Of a DNA stretch of 64,000 nucleotides, positions 54,086-63,248 are shown piece by piece. Position numbers and translations under genes: made by a program. How positions within the stretch are numbered: the stretch's first letter is position 1; every line of letters starts with the position of its first letter. This DNA is from Halomonas sp. TA22 (GTDB taxonomy: Bacteria; Pseudomonadota; Gammaproteobacteria; Pseudomonadales; Halomonadaceae). The stretch covers positions 1,426,001 through 1,490,000 of the forward strand of contig NZ_CP053108.1 of NCBI RefSeq assembly GCF_013009075.1, read 5' to 3'. The notes below the pieces were generated by a model. It saw only the letters and a program-made list of their open reading frames with translations. It ran no database searches and was not told the origin of the DNA.

Positions 54086-54133
54086 ATGGCTCCCTTAATA
54101 CGGTAATTGACGCGGCGAATCACCGCCGCGCCC

Positions 54134-55375
54134 TCAACGCACCATGCCGATCACACGCTTGAGGCTATCGACGAAGAAGTCGATCTCCTCCAGCGTATTG
54201 TAGGCGGCAAACGAGGCGCGACAGGTCGCATCGACGCCGAACTGCGCCAGCAGCGGCTGGGCACAGTGGTTACCGGTACGAATCGCCACCCCCAGCTGAT
54301 CGATCAGCAGACTGATATCCTGCGCATGGGCGCCTTCCACCACGAAGGAGACCACGGCGGCCTTGTGCGGTGCCGTACCCAGGATACGCAGGCCATCGAT
54401 GGTATTGAGCCTTGCAGTGGCACGCTCGAGCAGTCGCTGTTCCCACGCACCGATCAGGTCGAGGCCAGTGTCGGTCACCCACTCAAGTGCCGTGCCAAAG
54501 GCAATGACATCGGCGATAGAGGGGGTGCCGGCCTCGAACTTGTGGGGAATATCGGCATAGGTGGTCGGTGAGTCGAAGGAGACCGTCTTGATCATCTCCC
54601 CGCCCCCCTGCCAGGGCGGCATCGCCTCGAGCAATTCAGCCTTGCCATACAATGCCCCAGCCCCTGTCGGGCCGTAGACCTTGTGTCCGGAGAAGGCGTA
54701 AAAATCGGCATCGATGGCCTTCACGTCGACCGCCTCATGCGGTGTCGCCTGGGCCCCATCGATCAAGATCAGGGCGCCATGAGCGTGCGCGATACGCGCA
54801 AGCTCAGTGACCGGATTGACGGTACCGAATGCATTGGAGACGTGGTTGACCGCCACCAACCGGGTGCGTTCGGTAAACAGGTCGCAATAGGCGGCCATGT
54901 CCAGCGCGCCTCGCTCGTCCACCGGGATCACCTTGACCACGATGCCCAACTGAGTGGCGAGCAGTTGCCAGGGTACGATATTGGAGTGGTGTTCCAGGCG
55001 TGACACCAGCACCTCGTCGCCCGCCTTCAGGTTGGCCCTGCCCCAGGCATTGGCCACCAGGTTGATGCCCTCGGTGGTCCCCCGGGTGAAGATGATCTCG
55101 CGACGTTCGCCGGCGTTGAGAAACGTGCGTACCGTTTCGCGGGTGCGCTCGTAAGCCGCCGTGGCCTCATCGGCCAGAGTGTGCAGGCCACGATGGATAT
55201 TGGCGTTGTAACGCCGGTAGTACTCCTCCAGCGTGGCAATCACCTGCCTCGGCGTCTGGCTGGTCGCGGCATTGTCCAGATAGACCAGTGGCTTGCCGTG
55301 CACTTTCCGTTCGAGGATCGGGAAGTCGGCGCGCACCGCGACCACGTCCAGCGCTCGCTCGTTCATGACTGGCAT
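54134..55375 (-). CDS. sufS: Cysteine desulfurase SufS
   Basis: A PLP enzyme that takes sulfur from cysteine as persulfide, 413 residues. The PLP Lys is in FYAFSGHKVYGPTGAGALYG (about 230); the active-site Cys is in RTGNHCAQPL (about 370), followed by CRASFAAYNTLEEID, the group II signature. Its start lies 3 bp after sufD. No sufE or sufU sulfur acceptor is visible in this operon, so an acceptor must come from elsewhere. Confidence 0.95.
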   Translation of the reverse strand: MPVMNERALDVVAVRADFPILERKVHGKPLVYLDNAATSQTPRQVIATLEEYYRRYNANIHRGLHTLADEATAAYERTRETVRTFLNAGERREIIFTRGTTEGINLVANAWGRANLKAGDEVLVSRLEHHSNIVPWQLLATQLGIVVKVIPVDERGALDMAAYCDLFTERTRLVAVNHVSNAFGTVNPVTELARIAHAHGALILIDGAQATPHEAVDVKAIDADFYAFSGHKVYGPTGAGALYGKAELLEAMPPWQGGGEMIKTVSFDSPTTYADIPHKFEAGTPSIADVIAFGTALEWVTDTGLDLIGAWEQRLLERATARLNTIDGLRILGTAPHKAAVVSFVVEGAHAQDISLLIDQLGVAIRTGNHCAQPLLAQFGVDATCRASFAAYNTLEEIDFFVDSLKRVIGMVR

Positions 55376-55378
55376 GAC

Positions 55379-56737
55379 TTAGACGTCTCCGAGAGCGACC
55401 GAGGCTTCCACCAGGCCGGCCAGGTTGAAGCGCTCCGGCAGCTTGCCGGCTATCGCCAGTTCGACTCGCTCCGCCACGGCATCCACTTCCACCTGCTCCA
55501 TTACCTCGCCAGCGAAGGCCAGGGTCAGAAGACCTCGAGCGGTCTGCTCGTCGATACCGCGGGTGCGCAATGCATAGACGGCCTCCTCGTTGAGCTGTCC
55601 GGTGGTCGCCCCGTGGGAGCACTTCACATCGTCGGCATAGATCTCGAGTTCAGGCTTGGTGTCGATTTCGGCACGGTCGGAGAGCAGTAGATTGGCGTTG
55701 TTCTGGTACGCCTCGATCTTCTGGCTGTCGCGCTTGACGATCACCTTGCCGTTGAACACGCCACGCGCCCGGTCGTCGAGAACGCCTTTGTAATTCTCGT
55801 TGGAGTAGGTACGCGGTGAGTTGTGGTTGACCAGCGTATGGTTATCGACATGCTGTCGGCCCTGGCCATAGAAGAGACCGTTGAAGCCGGCTTGCGCCCC
55901 TTCGCCATTCAGGTCGGCAACCAGGTCGTTACGCACCAGCGCCCCGCCCAAGTTGAGGTTGAATGAGATGTAATGGCTATCGCGCGCCTGCTCGACATGG
56001 ATGCTCGCCACATGCAGATCGCCCAGTGGTGCCTCCTGCAACTTGTAGTGGGTCAAGTTGGCACCGCGATCGAGCATGATCTCTTCGACCAGATTGGTGA
56101 AGTTGGCCGCCTCGCTCTCGCCGATATGATGTTCGATGACGGTGGCCTGGCTGCGGCTGCCCATTTCGATCAAGATACGCGGATGACTCATCACCGGCTC
56201 GGCATTGGCGCGCGACAGGAACTGCAGCACGATCGGCTTCTCCACCACCGTGCCGGGCGCCAGCCGGAGCAGGGCTCCCTCTTCCATGAATGCGGTGTTG
56301 AGTGCCGAGAAGGGGGAGAACTCGACCCCGGTCAAGCGACCCAACGGGCCGCCTACGGCTTCATGGTTGGCGTCGATGGCCTGGCTCAACGGCTGCAGTA
56401 CGACACCTCCTGGTAGGTCGGCGAGGTCGGACAGCGCACTGCTGAACACCCCATCGACGAAGGTCAAGCGGTGCGCCTCGATCGGCAGCACCAGCGTCGC
56501 GCTGGTAGCCGGTGAAAATTCGGCATTCTGGGCCAGCGCAAAATTGGCCTTGGCGATCGCGCCTACATCAGTATATTTCCACGCCTCGTCGCGGCGCGTA
56601 GGGAAGCCCAGCGCCTCGAAGCGCGCCGCACCGGCCTGGCGCCGCGCCGCGACCCATGACGGTTCGGCACCATGCACCTCGAGTCGCTCACTGATGCGCT
56701 CGTTCAGCCGGTTCAGAAAGGTCTGTACGTCGCTCAT
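55379..56737 (-). CDS. sufD: Fe-S cluster assembly protein SufD
   Basis: The 452-residue partner of SufB in the SufBC2D scaffold. Recognisable regions are [19 protein letters not shown] near residue 45, [20 protein letters not shown] and [20 protein letters not shown] near 370, containing the conserved His. The start at 56737 overlaps the sufC stop by 4 bp and has GGAGGA upstream; an ATG-like start eight codons earlier is less likely. Confidence 0.95.
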   Translation of the reverse strand: MSDVQTFLNRLNERISERLEVHGAEPSWVAARRQAGAARFEALGFPTRRDEAWKYTDVGAIAKANFALAQNAEFSPATSATLVLPIEAHRLTFVDGVFSSALSDLADLPGGVVLQPLSQAIDANHEAVGGPLGRLTGVEFSPFSALNTAFMEEGALLRLAPGTVVEKPIVLQFLSRANAEPVMSHPRILIEMGSRSQATVIEHHIGESEAANFTNLVEEIMLDRGANLTHYKLQEAPLGDLHVASIHVEQARDSHYISFNLNLGGALVRNDLVADLNGEGAQAGFNGLFYGQGRQHVDNHTLVNHNSPRTYSNENYKGVLDDRARGVFNGKVIVKRDSQKIEAYQNNANLLLSDRAEIDTKPELEIYADDVKCSHGATTGQLNEEAVYALRTRGIDEQTARGLLTLAFAGEVMEQVEVDAVAERVELAIAGKLPERFNLAGLVEASVALGDV

Positions 56738-57486
56738 GCCGCAGACTCCTCCTGTACCCAATCGTAGCCCCGCGCCTCGAGCTCTTTCGCCAGCTCCTTG
56801 TCACCGCTCTTGACGATACGGCCATCGACCAGCACATGGACATGATCAGGGGTGATGTAGTCCAGCAGACGCTGGTAATGTGTCACCAACAGGATGCCGC
56901 GACTCGCATCGCGCAACGAGTTGACCCCATCGGCGACGACCTTCATCGCGTCGATATCGAGGCCCGAGTCGATTTCGTCGAGCATGGCGAGCTTGGGTTG
57001 CAGTACCAACATCTGCAGTATCTCGTTGCGCTTCTTTTCGCCACCAGAGAAGCCTTCGTTGACGGCACGCTGCAGGAAGCTCGCGTCCATCTTCATTTCG
57101 GCGATCTTCTCCTTGACCAGCTTCATGAATTCCGGGGCAGGTATCTCACCCTCGCCTCGCGCTTGGCGCTGCGCATTGAGTGCCGCCTTGAGCAGATAGA
57201 TGTTCTTCACCCCGGGGATCTCCACCGGGTATTGGAAACTCATCAGCAGACCGGCCTGAGCACGCTCCTCCACCTCCATCTCGAGCACGTCCTGGCCTTC
57301 GAAGGTGATCGTCCCCTCGGTCACTTCATAGCCATCCTTGCCAGCAATCACCGCCGACAATGTCGACTTGCCGGCCCCATTGGGACCCATGATGGCGTGC
57401 ACCTCGCCAGCGCGGATCGTCAGATCGAGACCCTTGAGGATTTCCTTGCCTTCCACGGAGACGTGAAGATTCTTGACTTCGAGCAT
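56734..57486 (-). CDS. sufC: Fe-S cluster assembly ATPase SufC
   Basis: A 250-residue soluble ABC-type ATPase of the SufBCD complex. Walker [10 protein letters not shown], signature [10 protein letters not shown], Walker [13 protein letters not shown], and H-loop His in [12 protein letters not shown]; the SufC-specific acidic EIDSGLD is clear. ATP use drives rearrangement of SufB and SufD to form the cluster site. It lies 85 bp after sufB. Confidence 0.97.
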   Translation of the reverse strand: MLEVKNLHVSVEGKEILKGLDLTIRAGEVHAIMGPNGAGKSTLSAVIAGKDGYEVTEGTITFEGQDVLEMEVEERAQAGLLMSFQYPVEIPGVKNIYLLKAALNAQRQARGEGEIPAPEFMKLVKEKIAEMKMDASFLQRAVNEGFSGGEKKRNEILQMLVLQPKLAMLDEIDSGLDIDAMKVVADGVNSLRDASRGILLVTHYQRLLDYITPDHVHVLVDGRIVKSGDKELAKELEARGYDWVQEESAA

Positions 57487-57571
57487 GTCGGTACCCTTGT
57501 TCCTGTCAGGCCGTCATTCGGACGACCTGAAATAAAATGTTCAAAACGTTGACGGAGTCGTATCGACGTCC

Positions 57572-59014
57572 TTAGCCCACGGCACCTTCGAGCGTGACGT
57601 TCAGCAGTGCCTCGGCCTCCACGGCGAACTCCATCGGCAACTCCTGGAACACGTCCTTGCAGAAACCGTTGACGATCATGCTCACCGCATCCTCTTCGGA
57701 GATACCACGGCTCTGGCAATAGAAGAGCTGGTCCTCACCAATCTTCGAGGTCGTCGCCTCATGCTCGAGAGTCGAGGTGCTGTTGCCGATCTCTTGGTAA
57801 GGGAAGGTGTGAGCGCCGCAGCGGTCGCCAATCAGCAGCGAGTCGCACTGGGTAAAATTACGAGCTCCCTTGGCGCGCGGCCCGATCTTGACTAACCCGC
57901 GGTACGACTGTTCGCTGTTCCCGGCAGCGATCCCCTTGGCAACGATATAGGAGCGCGAGCCTTCGCCGATATGGATCATCTTGGTCCCGGTATCGGCCTG
58001 CTGACGACCGTTGGTCACGGCAACGGAGTAGAACTCACCGATGCTGTCCTTACCACGCAGGATGCAGGAGGGATACTTCCAGGTGATCGCCGAACCGGTC
58101 TCGACCTGGGTCCAGCTGATGCGGGCGCGATCGCCACGGCACTCGCCACGCTTGGTGACGAAGTTATAGATGCCGCCCTTGCCCTCTTCGTCACCGGGGT
58201 ACCAGTTCTGTACCGTGGAGTACTTGATATAGGCATCCTCGAGTGCCACCAGCTCGACAACAGCGGCGTGAAGCTGATTCTCATCGCGCATCGGCGCGGT
58301 ACAACCCTCCAGGTAGGAGACCTGGGCGCGACTTTCGCAGATGATCAGCGTACGCTCGAATTGGCCGGTATTGGCGGCATTGATCCGGAAATAGGTGGAA
58401 AGCTCCATCGGGCAGGTCACGCCTTCAGGGACGAAGACGAAGGAGCCATCAGTGAATACCGCCGAGTTGAGTGCAGCAAAATAGTTGTCTGCCACCGGCA
58501 CCACCGTGCCCAAGTACTGCTTGATCAGCTCCGGATAATCGCGGATGGCCTCGGAGATCGAACAGAAGATCACACCCGCCTCGCCCAGCTTCTCCTTGAA
58601 CGTCGTCGTCACCGACACGGAGTCGAAGACCGCATCCACCGCCACGCCAGCAAGTGCGGCTCGCTCATGTAGCGGAATACCCAGCTTTTCATAGGTTTCG
58701 AGGAGCTTGGGATCGACCTCATCCAGGCTCTGTGGCCGGTCTTCGTCTTTTTTGGGTGCACTGAAGTAGGAAATCGCCTGATAGTCGATCGGCGGATAGT
58801 GCAGGTGCGCCCAAGAGGGCGGCGTCATCTTGAGCCACTGACGATAGGCATCGAGACGCCACTCCAGCATCCACTCGGGTTCCCCCTTCTTCTTGGAGAT
58901 GAAGGCGATGGTGTCCTCATCGAGGCCGGGCGGTATGGTGTCGCTCTCGATGTCGGTCACGAAACCATGGGTATATTCGCGACGGACAAGCTGTTCCATT
59001 TCCTGACTTGCCAT
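57572..59014 (-). CDS. sufB: Fe-S cluster assembly protein SufB
   Basis: The main scaffold subunit on which Fe-S clusters form, 480 residues. Motifs include [20 protein letters not shown] near residue 40, [49 protein letters not shown], and [18 protein letters not shown] with the conserved Cys. First structural gene, 54 bp downstream of the Rrf2 regulator gene, which heads the operon. Confidence 0.97.
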   Translation of the reverse strand: MASQEMEQLVRREYTHGFVTDIESDTIPPGLDEDTIAFISKKKGEPEWMLEWRLDAYRQWLKMTPPSWAHLHYPPIDYQAISYFSAPKKDEDRPQSLDEVDPKLLETYEKLGIPLHERAALAGVAVDAVFDSVSVTTTFKEKLGEAGVIFCSISEAIRDYPELIKQYLGTVVPVADNYFAALNSAVFTDGSFVFVPEGVTCPMELSTYFRINAANTGQFERTLIICESRAQVSYLEGCTAPMRDENQLHAAVVELVALEDAYIKYSTVQNWYPGDEEGKGGIYNFVTKRGECRGDRARISWTQVETGSAITWKYPSCILRGKDSIGEFYSVAVTNGRQQADTGTKMIHIGEGSRSYIVAKGIAAGNSEQSYRGLVKIGPRAKGARNFTQCDSLLIGDRCGAHTFPYQEIGNSTSTLEHEATTSKIGEDQLFYCQSRGISEEDAVSMIVNGFCKDVFQELPMEFAVEAEALLNVTLEGAVG

Positions 59015-59068
59015 TTTCTCTCCCCCTTTCCGAGCGCGGCTTGGCGCTACCCTCGGTCATCACGGTTA

Positions 59069-59536
59069 CTAGCGACTGGCATCAAAGGCCAGGTTCACGG
59101 TTTGAATCGGTAGCTGTACAGGCAACTTGATTGGCGCAGCTTGGGACAGATGAGCCAGTGTCACGCTATCGAGCAGCGCGCGTATCGCCAACGACACCCG
59201 CTGCCAGTTATCGGCAACACCGCAAGTCGCGGCAAGATCGCAATCGCCGCCTGCCAGGCTGCACTCGGTCATCGCCACCGGCCCCTCGATGGCACTGATG
59301 ATATCGCTGGCGGTGATCTGCGATGCCGGTCGCGCCAGACGATAACCGCCTTGCGCGCCCCGCTGCGAGACGACCAACCCGGCTTTCGCCAACATCTTCA
59401 GCGTCTTGCTAACGGTGGGGTGCGGCAGATTGGCTCGCTCCGCCAGATCGATCGCAGCATGCGACTGATCGGGGTAGCGGGCGATCTGCGCCATCAAGAC
59501 GGCAGCATAATCGGTCAGCCGAGACAGCTTGAGCAT
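59069..59536 (-). CDS. Rrf2 family SUF operon regulator (SufR/IscR-like)
   Basis: A 155-residue winged-helix regulator. LKLSRLTDYAAVLMAQIARYP starts the fold, the recognition region is RANLPHPTVSKTLKMLAKAGLVVSQRGAQGGYRLAR, and three Cys in CSLAGGDCDLAATCGV can hold an Fe-S cluster as in IscR. It heads the suf operon and a 25-bp IscR-like operator overlaps its own promoter, so autoregulation by cluster status is likely. GGGAG lies eight bases before the ATG; an upstream frame extension has no homology. Confidence 0.92.
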   Translation of the reverse strand: MLKLSRLTDYAAVLMAQIARYPDQSHAAIDLAERANLPHPTVSKTLKMLAKAGLVVSQRGAQGGYRLARPASQITASDIISAIEGPVAMTECSLAGGDCDLAATCGVADNWQRVSLAIRALLDSVTLAHLSQAAPIKLPVQLPIQTVNLAFDASR

Positions 59537-59580
59537 GGTGACGCTCCCTACGTTACGACATGCCAGCACGGCAGGCATCA

Positions 59581-59605
59581 ATTGCGGACCATTTTAGTCC
59601 TGTAT
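59581..59605 (-). promoter_or_regulatory. IscR type-1-like operator of the suf operon
   Basis: Minus-strand ATACAGGACTAAAATGGTCC plus GCAAT is a 25-bp dyad (GGAC / GTCC). Against the IscR type-1 consensus (ATAsyyGACTrwwwyAGTCrrsTAT) about 19-20 positions agree by eye. It covers the -10 box of the suf promoter, 45 bp before the regulator start, so binding would block RNA polymerase. Confidence 0.72.
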
Positions 59606-59619
59606 ATGGGTGATGTGAA
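59591..59619 (-). promoter_or_regulatory. Sigma-70 promoter of the suf operon
   Basis: Minus strand: -35 TTCACA at 59614-59619, a 17-bp spacer, -10 TAAAAT at 59591-59596; five of six bases match in each box. The -10 is inside the IscR-like operator. Confidence 0.75.
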
Positions 59620-59721
59620 GGGGAGGAAAACTATCGGGGTGATTGAAAGGAAGCAACAACATGGCTATTTGGCGCCCTAATGTAAGAAAACAAAGTAAAT
59701 TATCCTCTAATTTGCACATAT

Positions 59722-59741
59722 ATGGTGCAATTAAGCACCAT
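59722..59741. repeat. Palindrome in the ugd upstream region
   Basis: ATGGTGC and GCACCAT are perfect 7-bp inverted copies with the spacer AATTAA, giving a 20-bp dyad suited to a dimeric regulator. Its GTGCA core also occurs in the neighbouring direct repeats. Confidence 0.6.
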
Positions 59742-59835
59742 CATTGTGCAGAACTAGGCGCCACCTTTTCTTTGTCGCTAATCGGTAACACAATAACCTA
59801 TTGATTTTTTGTGAATATCTTAGCATTGTGCAGAA
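59742..59835 (+). repeat. Two 12-bp direct repeats CATTGTGCAGAA
   Basis: Exact copies lie at 59742-59753 and 59824-59835, 82 bp apart (close to eight helical turns). A related inverted copy, TATGTGCAAA on the minus strand, is at 59711-59720. Repeated identical boxes on one DNA face suggest a regulator binding site, possibly with looping. Confidence 0.6.
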
Positions 59836-59927
59836 AATGTGTATTATATTAGCTACACTTGACATTACCTATGCAAATCGAAAACAGTGGTTTCCATTAA
59901 TAGAGAAAATGCAAAAAATTGATTCCC

Positions 59928-59957
59928 TTACAAATATTACATTGAGGCATGTATAAT
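59928..59957 (+). promoter_or_regulatory. Candidate ugd promoter
   Basis: A perfect TATAAT at 59952-59957 with a poor -35 (TTACAA at 59928-59933, 18-bp spacer). A weak -35 next to a perfect -10 fits an activator-dependent promoter; the direct repeats lie about 95 and 175 bp upstream. It predicts a 5' leader of roughly 145 nt. Confidence 0.45.
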
Positions 59958-60107
59958 GCTTAGGTCACTAAGACCAAGGAGCCTGTAACTTACCTGACAA
60001 AAGCAAGCGGTATAACGACCTGGTAAGGATGCAAGGTAGTTATTTTCCCACATCTTCTGTACTGGTTTAGGCCATGGAAGATCCGAGACGCAAGGAGCAT
60101 CATTGAT

Positions 60108-61472
60108 ATGCGAATATCGATATTTGGATCAGGCTATGTAGGACTCGTGACCGGCGCCTGTCTCGCCGATGTCGGACACGAGGTGATGTGTGTCGATGTC
60201 GATGCCGACAAAGTCGCTGCACTCAACAACGGCAAGGTCCCCATCCATGAACCAGGGCTCGAGACCCTGATTCAGCAAAATATCAAGGAAGAGCGCCTTT
60301 TCTTCACCACCGATGCCGAAAAGGCCGTCAACTTCGGCGTTCTGCAGTTCATTGCCGTTGGCACCCCGCCTGATGAAGATGGCAGTGCAGATCTCAAGTA
60401 TGTGCTGGACGTGGCGCGCACGATTGGCACCCACATGCAGGATTATAAGGTCATCATCGACAAGTCCACCGTACCCGTGGGCACCGCTGACAAGGTGGCG
60501 GAGATGGTCACCAATACCCTCTCCGAGCGTGGCACAACGCTCGATTTCGATGTCTGCTCCAACCCAGAGTTCCTCAAGGAGGGCGCTGCCATCGAGGACT
60601 TCTCACGAGGCTCTCGCATCGTCATCGGCACCGAATCCGAACGCGTCAAGCGGTACATGAAGGAGTGCTACGGTCCCTACAATCGTCAGCAGAACAAGCT
60701 ACTGTTTATGGACGTGCGCAGTGCCGAACTGACCAAGTACGCCGCCAATGCCATGCTTGCCACCAAGATCAGCTTCATCAATGAGATCGCCAATTTGGCT
60801 GAGAAGCTGGGGGCTGACATCGAGCAGGTGCGCCATGGCATAGGTAGCGACCCTCGCATCGGCTATCACTTCATCTATCCCGGCTGCGGCTATGGCGGCT
60901 CCTGCTTTCCCAAGGATGTCCAGGCACTGGCGCGTACCGCGCGTAGCATCGATCACGAATCGGTGCTGCTCGAAGCGGTCGAGACGGTCAATAACCGTCA
61001 GAAAAGCGTGCTGTTCGACAAGGTTTCCCACTCGCTTGGCCATGATCTCAAGGGCAAGACCATCGCCCTATGGGGGCTTGCGTTCAAGCCCAATACCGAC
61101 GATATGCGCGAAGCGCCGAGCCGCGCGCTGATGGAATCGCTTTGGAAAGCGGGAGCCAAGGTCCGAGCCTACGATCCCGAAGCCATGGATGAATGTCGTC
61201 GCATCTATGGCGAACGCGACGATCTTACATTGACCAAGCGCCGCGACGAAACCCTGAACGATGCCGATGCACTGGTGATCTGCACTGAATGGAAAGCCTT
61301 TCGCACCGTCGATTTCGATAAGGTACGTGACAAGCTCTCCACACCGGTGATGATTGACGGACGTAACATCTTCGATCCGGAAATCGTCAAGGCCGCAGGC
61401 CTCGCCTACTACGCTATCGGCCGTGGCGATACTCTGCCATCACCATCACCGTCACTCGCTGCGACTGCATGA
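60108..61472 (+). CDS. ugd: UDP-glucose 6-dehydrogenase
   Basis: Oxidises UDP-glucose to UDP-glucuronate with two NAD+, 454 residues. N-terminal [20 protein letters not shown] binds [19 protein letters not shown] carries the catalytic-site Glu region; the catalytic Cys at about 266 lies in [16 protein letters not shown]; and [17 protein letters not shown] follows. These match Ugd and not GDP-mannose dehydrogenase AlgD (which has GFAFGGSCLPKD and an ARGHEV-type start). AAGGAG lies ten bases before the ATG. It occupies the position of algD in an alginate-like operon, 146 bp before the synthase gene. Confidence 0.92.
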   Translation: MRISIFGSGYVGLVTGACLADVGHEVMCVDVDADKVAALNNGKVPIHEPGLETLIQQNIKEERLFFTTDAEKAVNFGVLQFIAVGTPPDEDGSADLKYVLDVARTIGTHMQDYKVIIDKSTVPVGTADKVAEMVTNTLSERGTTLDFDVCSNPEFLKEGAAIEDFSRGSRIVIGTESERVKRYMKECYGPYNRQQNKLLFMDVRSAELTKYAANAMLATKISFINEIANLAEKLGADIEQVRHGIGSDPRIGYHFIYPGCGYGGSCFPKDVQALARTARSIDHESVLLEAVETVNNRQKSVLFDKVSHSLGHDLKGKTIALWGLAFKPNTDDMREAPSRALMESLWKAGAKVRAYDPEAMDECRRIYGERDDLTLTKRRDETLNDADALVICTEWKAFRTVDFDKVRDKLSTPVMIDGRNIFDPEIVKAAGLAYYAIGRGDTLPSPSPSLAATA

Positions 61473-61618
61473 GCACGGTGTGAGCCGGGCGTCGATGACT
61501 CGGCGCCCCACCACGCTCTTTATTGCCATTACGCCAACAGGTGTAAAAGCGATGCTGTCCGCCATGTCGGCCGAGCAGAATCCTTGCCGGCCGCATGCAC
61601 TATCAGGAGATGACGTCT

Positions 61619-63193
61619 ATGGCGAGTCGACCTCATGTTCCGAGACCTTCTACCGCCAGTTGGGTGACGGAGTTCACCGTGCTGCTGCTGGGCCTTGCCC
61701 TGCTGATCGTGTTGATCTCGGAACTCCCTCGGGACATCTTCAATCCCGAGTCCCAAAGCTTCTTCTTTGCCGTGGGTGCCATCGGTATCTGGCGCTATTC
61801 GTGGTGGCTGGTACAGGCAGTACGCTCGACCTGGTACAACCGCAAGGTATTTCCAAGGCTCAGGGCTGAAGCCGACGCGGCCAGTGCCAGGATGCGCCCC
61901 GATGCGCTCTACGTGCTCTGCACGTCGTATCGCATCGAAACCGAGGTGAGCTTTTCAGTCTATGATGCCCTGATCAAGGAGGCCCGCGATTACGGTGTAC
62001 CAACGACGATCTTTGCTGCCCTTTCGGACCGTACCGATGTCGATATCATCGACCATGTCCTTGATGAGAATGGCCGGCCGGGGAATATCGAGATCTGCTA
62101 CATGTTCCAGAAGGGGGATGGCAAGCGCTCGGCCATGGCCGAGGTACTGCGTGCCATCTCACGCCGCATGCCATCGAGAAACTCAGTACTGGTCTCGATG
62201 GATGGCGATATCCGGCTGGAGCCCGGCACCTTCGAGCACTCCCTCTCGTTCTTCCTCAGCCGCGACGACCTCGGTGCAATCACCACCAACAATACCGCCA
62301 AGGTGACCGGCAACGATGCCACCAAGGAGTGGTATGACCTGCGCTATGCTCAGCGCCATCTGGTGATGAGTTCGCTGTCTCTTTCCGAGCGTTTGCTAGT
62401 GCTGACAGGGCGTTACAGTGCCTTTCGCGTCGATCTGGCTACCCATCCGGAGTTCATCTCCCTGGTGGAGAACGATCACGTCTACCATTGGCGCTTCGGC
62501 AACTTCAAGTTCCTTTCCGGGGATGACAAGTCGACCTGGTACTGGCTGCTCAAGCATGGCTGGAAGATGCTCTACATTCCCGATGTCTATGTCACCGGTT
62601 TTGAGGAGCTGCCCAACCGCAAGCGCTTCTTCGCCTCGACGACCGACCTGATGCGCCGCTGGTATGGCAACATGCTGCGCACCAGCGAGCGAGCCATCAA
62701 GCTCGGCCCCAAGCCGATGGGCTGGTTCACCTGGTGGAGCCTGGTCGATCAACGACTGTCGATGTGGACCACCCTGGTGGGCCCCAGCGTGGCCATCCTG
62801 GTGTCGCTGTTCATCCGTCCATCGTTCATTTTCGCCTATCTGCTGTGGATTCTGTTCACCCGCAGTATCGCGACCTCGATCCTGGCCTGGCAGCGCGGCC
62901 GTTTCAGCCTGCTGTGGATACCGCTGATCTACTACAACCAGGTATTCGGCGCGATCCTCAAGACCTACGTCAGCTTCCGCTTCAATCGGCAAAAGTGGTC
63001 ACGCCAAGGCATTTCCGCAGGTGAACCCACTGATCCCGTGGCAGCACGTCGACAACGGCACATGGGGCACTTCATGCATGCCGTCTACTTTACCAGCCTG
63101 CTCTTCGTGCTGGTTCTCGCCACTGGCGTGCTAGCGCCGCCCGACTACATGTCACTGGCCATTCTTCGGGATTGGGGACTCTGGCCACATTGA
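61619..63193 (+). CDS. alg8: Alg8-like membrane glycosyltransferase (GT2)
   Basis: A 524-residue inner-membrane polysaccharide synthase. Two N-terminal helices enclose ESQSFFFAVGAIGIWRYSWW; the cytosolic GT2 domain shows SMDGDIRLEPG (donor-binding DGD), GRYSAFRVDLATHPEFI, FKFLSGDDKSTWYW (catalytic acid region) and MRRWYGNMLRTSERAIKLGP, each with a clear counterpart in Pseudomonas Alg8. Three or so C-terminal helices form the export path. The ATG at 61619 has AGGAG nine bases before; two earlier in-frame ATG codons lack this. The donor sugar is unproven; next to ugd, UDP-glucuronate is likely. Confidence 0.88.
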   Translation: MASRPHVPRPSTASWVTEFTVLLLGLALLIVLISELPRDIFNPESQSFFFAVGAIGIWRYSWWLVQAVRSTWYNRKVFPRLRAEADAASARMRPDALYVLCTSYRIETEVSFSVYDALIKEARDYGVPTTIFAALSDRTDVDIIDHVLDENGRPGNIEICYMFQKGDGKRSAMAEVLRAISRRMPSRNSVLVSMDGDIRLEPGTFEHSLSFFLSRDDLGAITTNNTAKVTGNDATKEWYDLRYAQRHLVMSSLSLSERLLVLTGRYSAFRVDLATHPEFISLVENDHVYHWRFGNFKFLSGDDKSTWYWLLKHGWKMLYIPDVYVTGFEELPNRKRFFASTTDLMRRWYGNMLRTSERAIKLGPKPMGWFTWWSLVDQRLSMWTTLVGPSVAILVSLFIRPSFIFAYLLWILFTRSIATSILAWQRGRFSLLWIPLIYYNQVFGAILKTYVSFRFNRQKWSRQGISAGEPTDPVAARRQRHMGHFMHAVYFTSLLFVLVLATGVLAPPDYMSLAILRDWGLWPH

Positions 63194-63248
63194 GTAGCGA
63201 TTCAAAAACTGCGCCACGGCGCTCAGAACATTATCAAGGAGAAGACGC

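Larger units (their letters stand above)
59537..60107. other. Long control region between suf and the exopolysaccharide locus
   Basis: A 571-bp gap between divergent operons. The suf side holds the promoter/operator. From about 59690 to 59990 it is far more AT-rich than the rest of the window and carries a palindrome, repeated GTGCA boxes and a -10-like TATAAT for ugd. The final 110 bp form a GC-richer leader with the small hairpin GGTC-ACTAA-GACC near 59963. No protein-coding gene is visible. Confidence 0.6.

Noticed and set aside
59859-59887. TTGACA at 59859-59864 as a ugd -35 box
   Set aside because: At 16-18 bp downstream there is no acceptable -10 hexamer.
60015-60035. ops/JUMPStart-like AGCGGTATAACG in the ugd leader, suggesting RfaH control
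   Set aside because: Only the GCGGTA core matches; the flanking ops bases and the rest of JUMPStart are absent.
59960-60107. Possible c-di-GMP (GEMM) riboswitch in the ugd leader
   Set aside because: The leader contains scattered GCAAGG-like words, but the conserved GEMM pairing pattern and tetraloop receptor could not be laid out.
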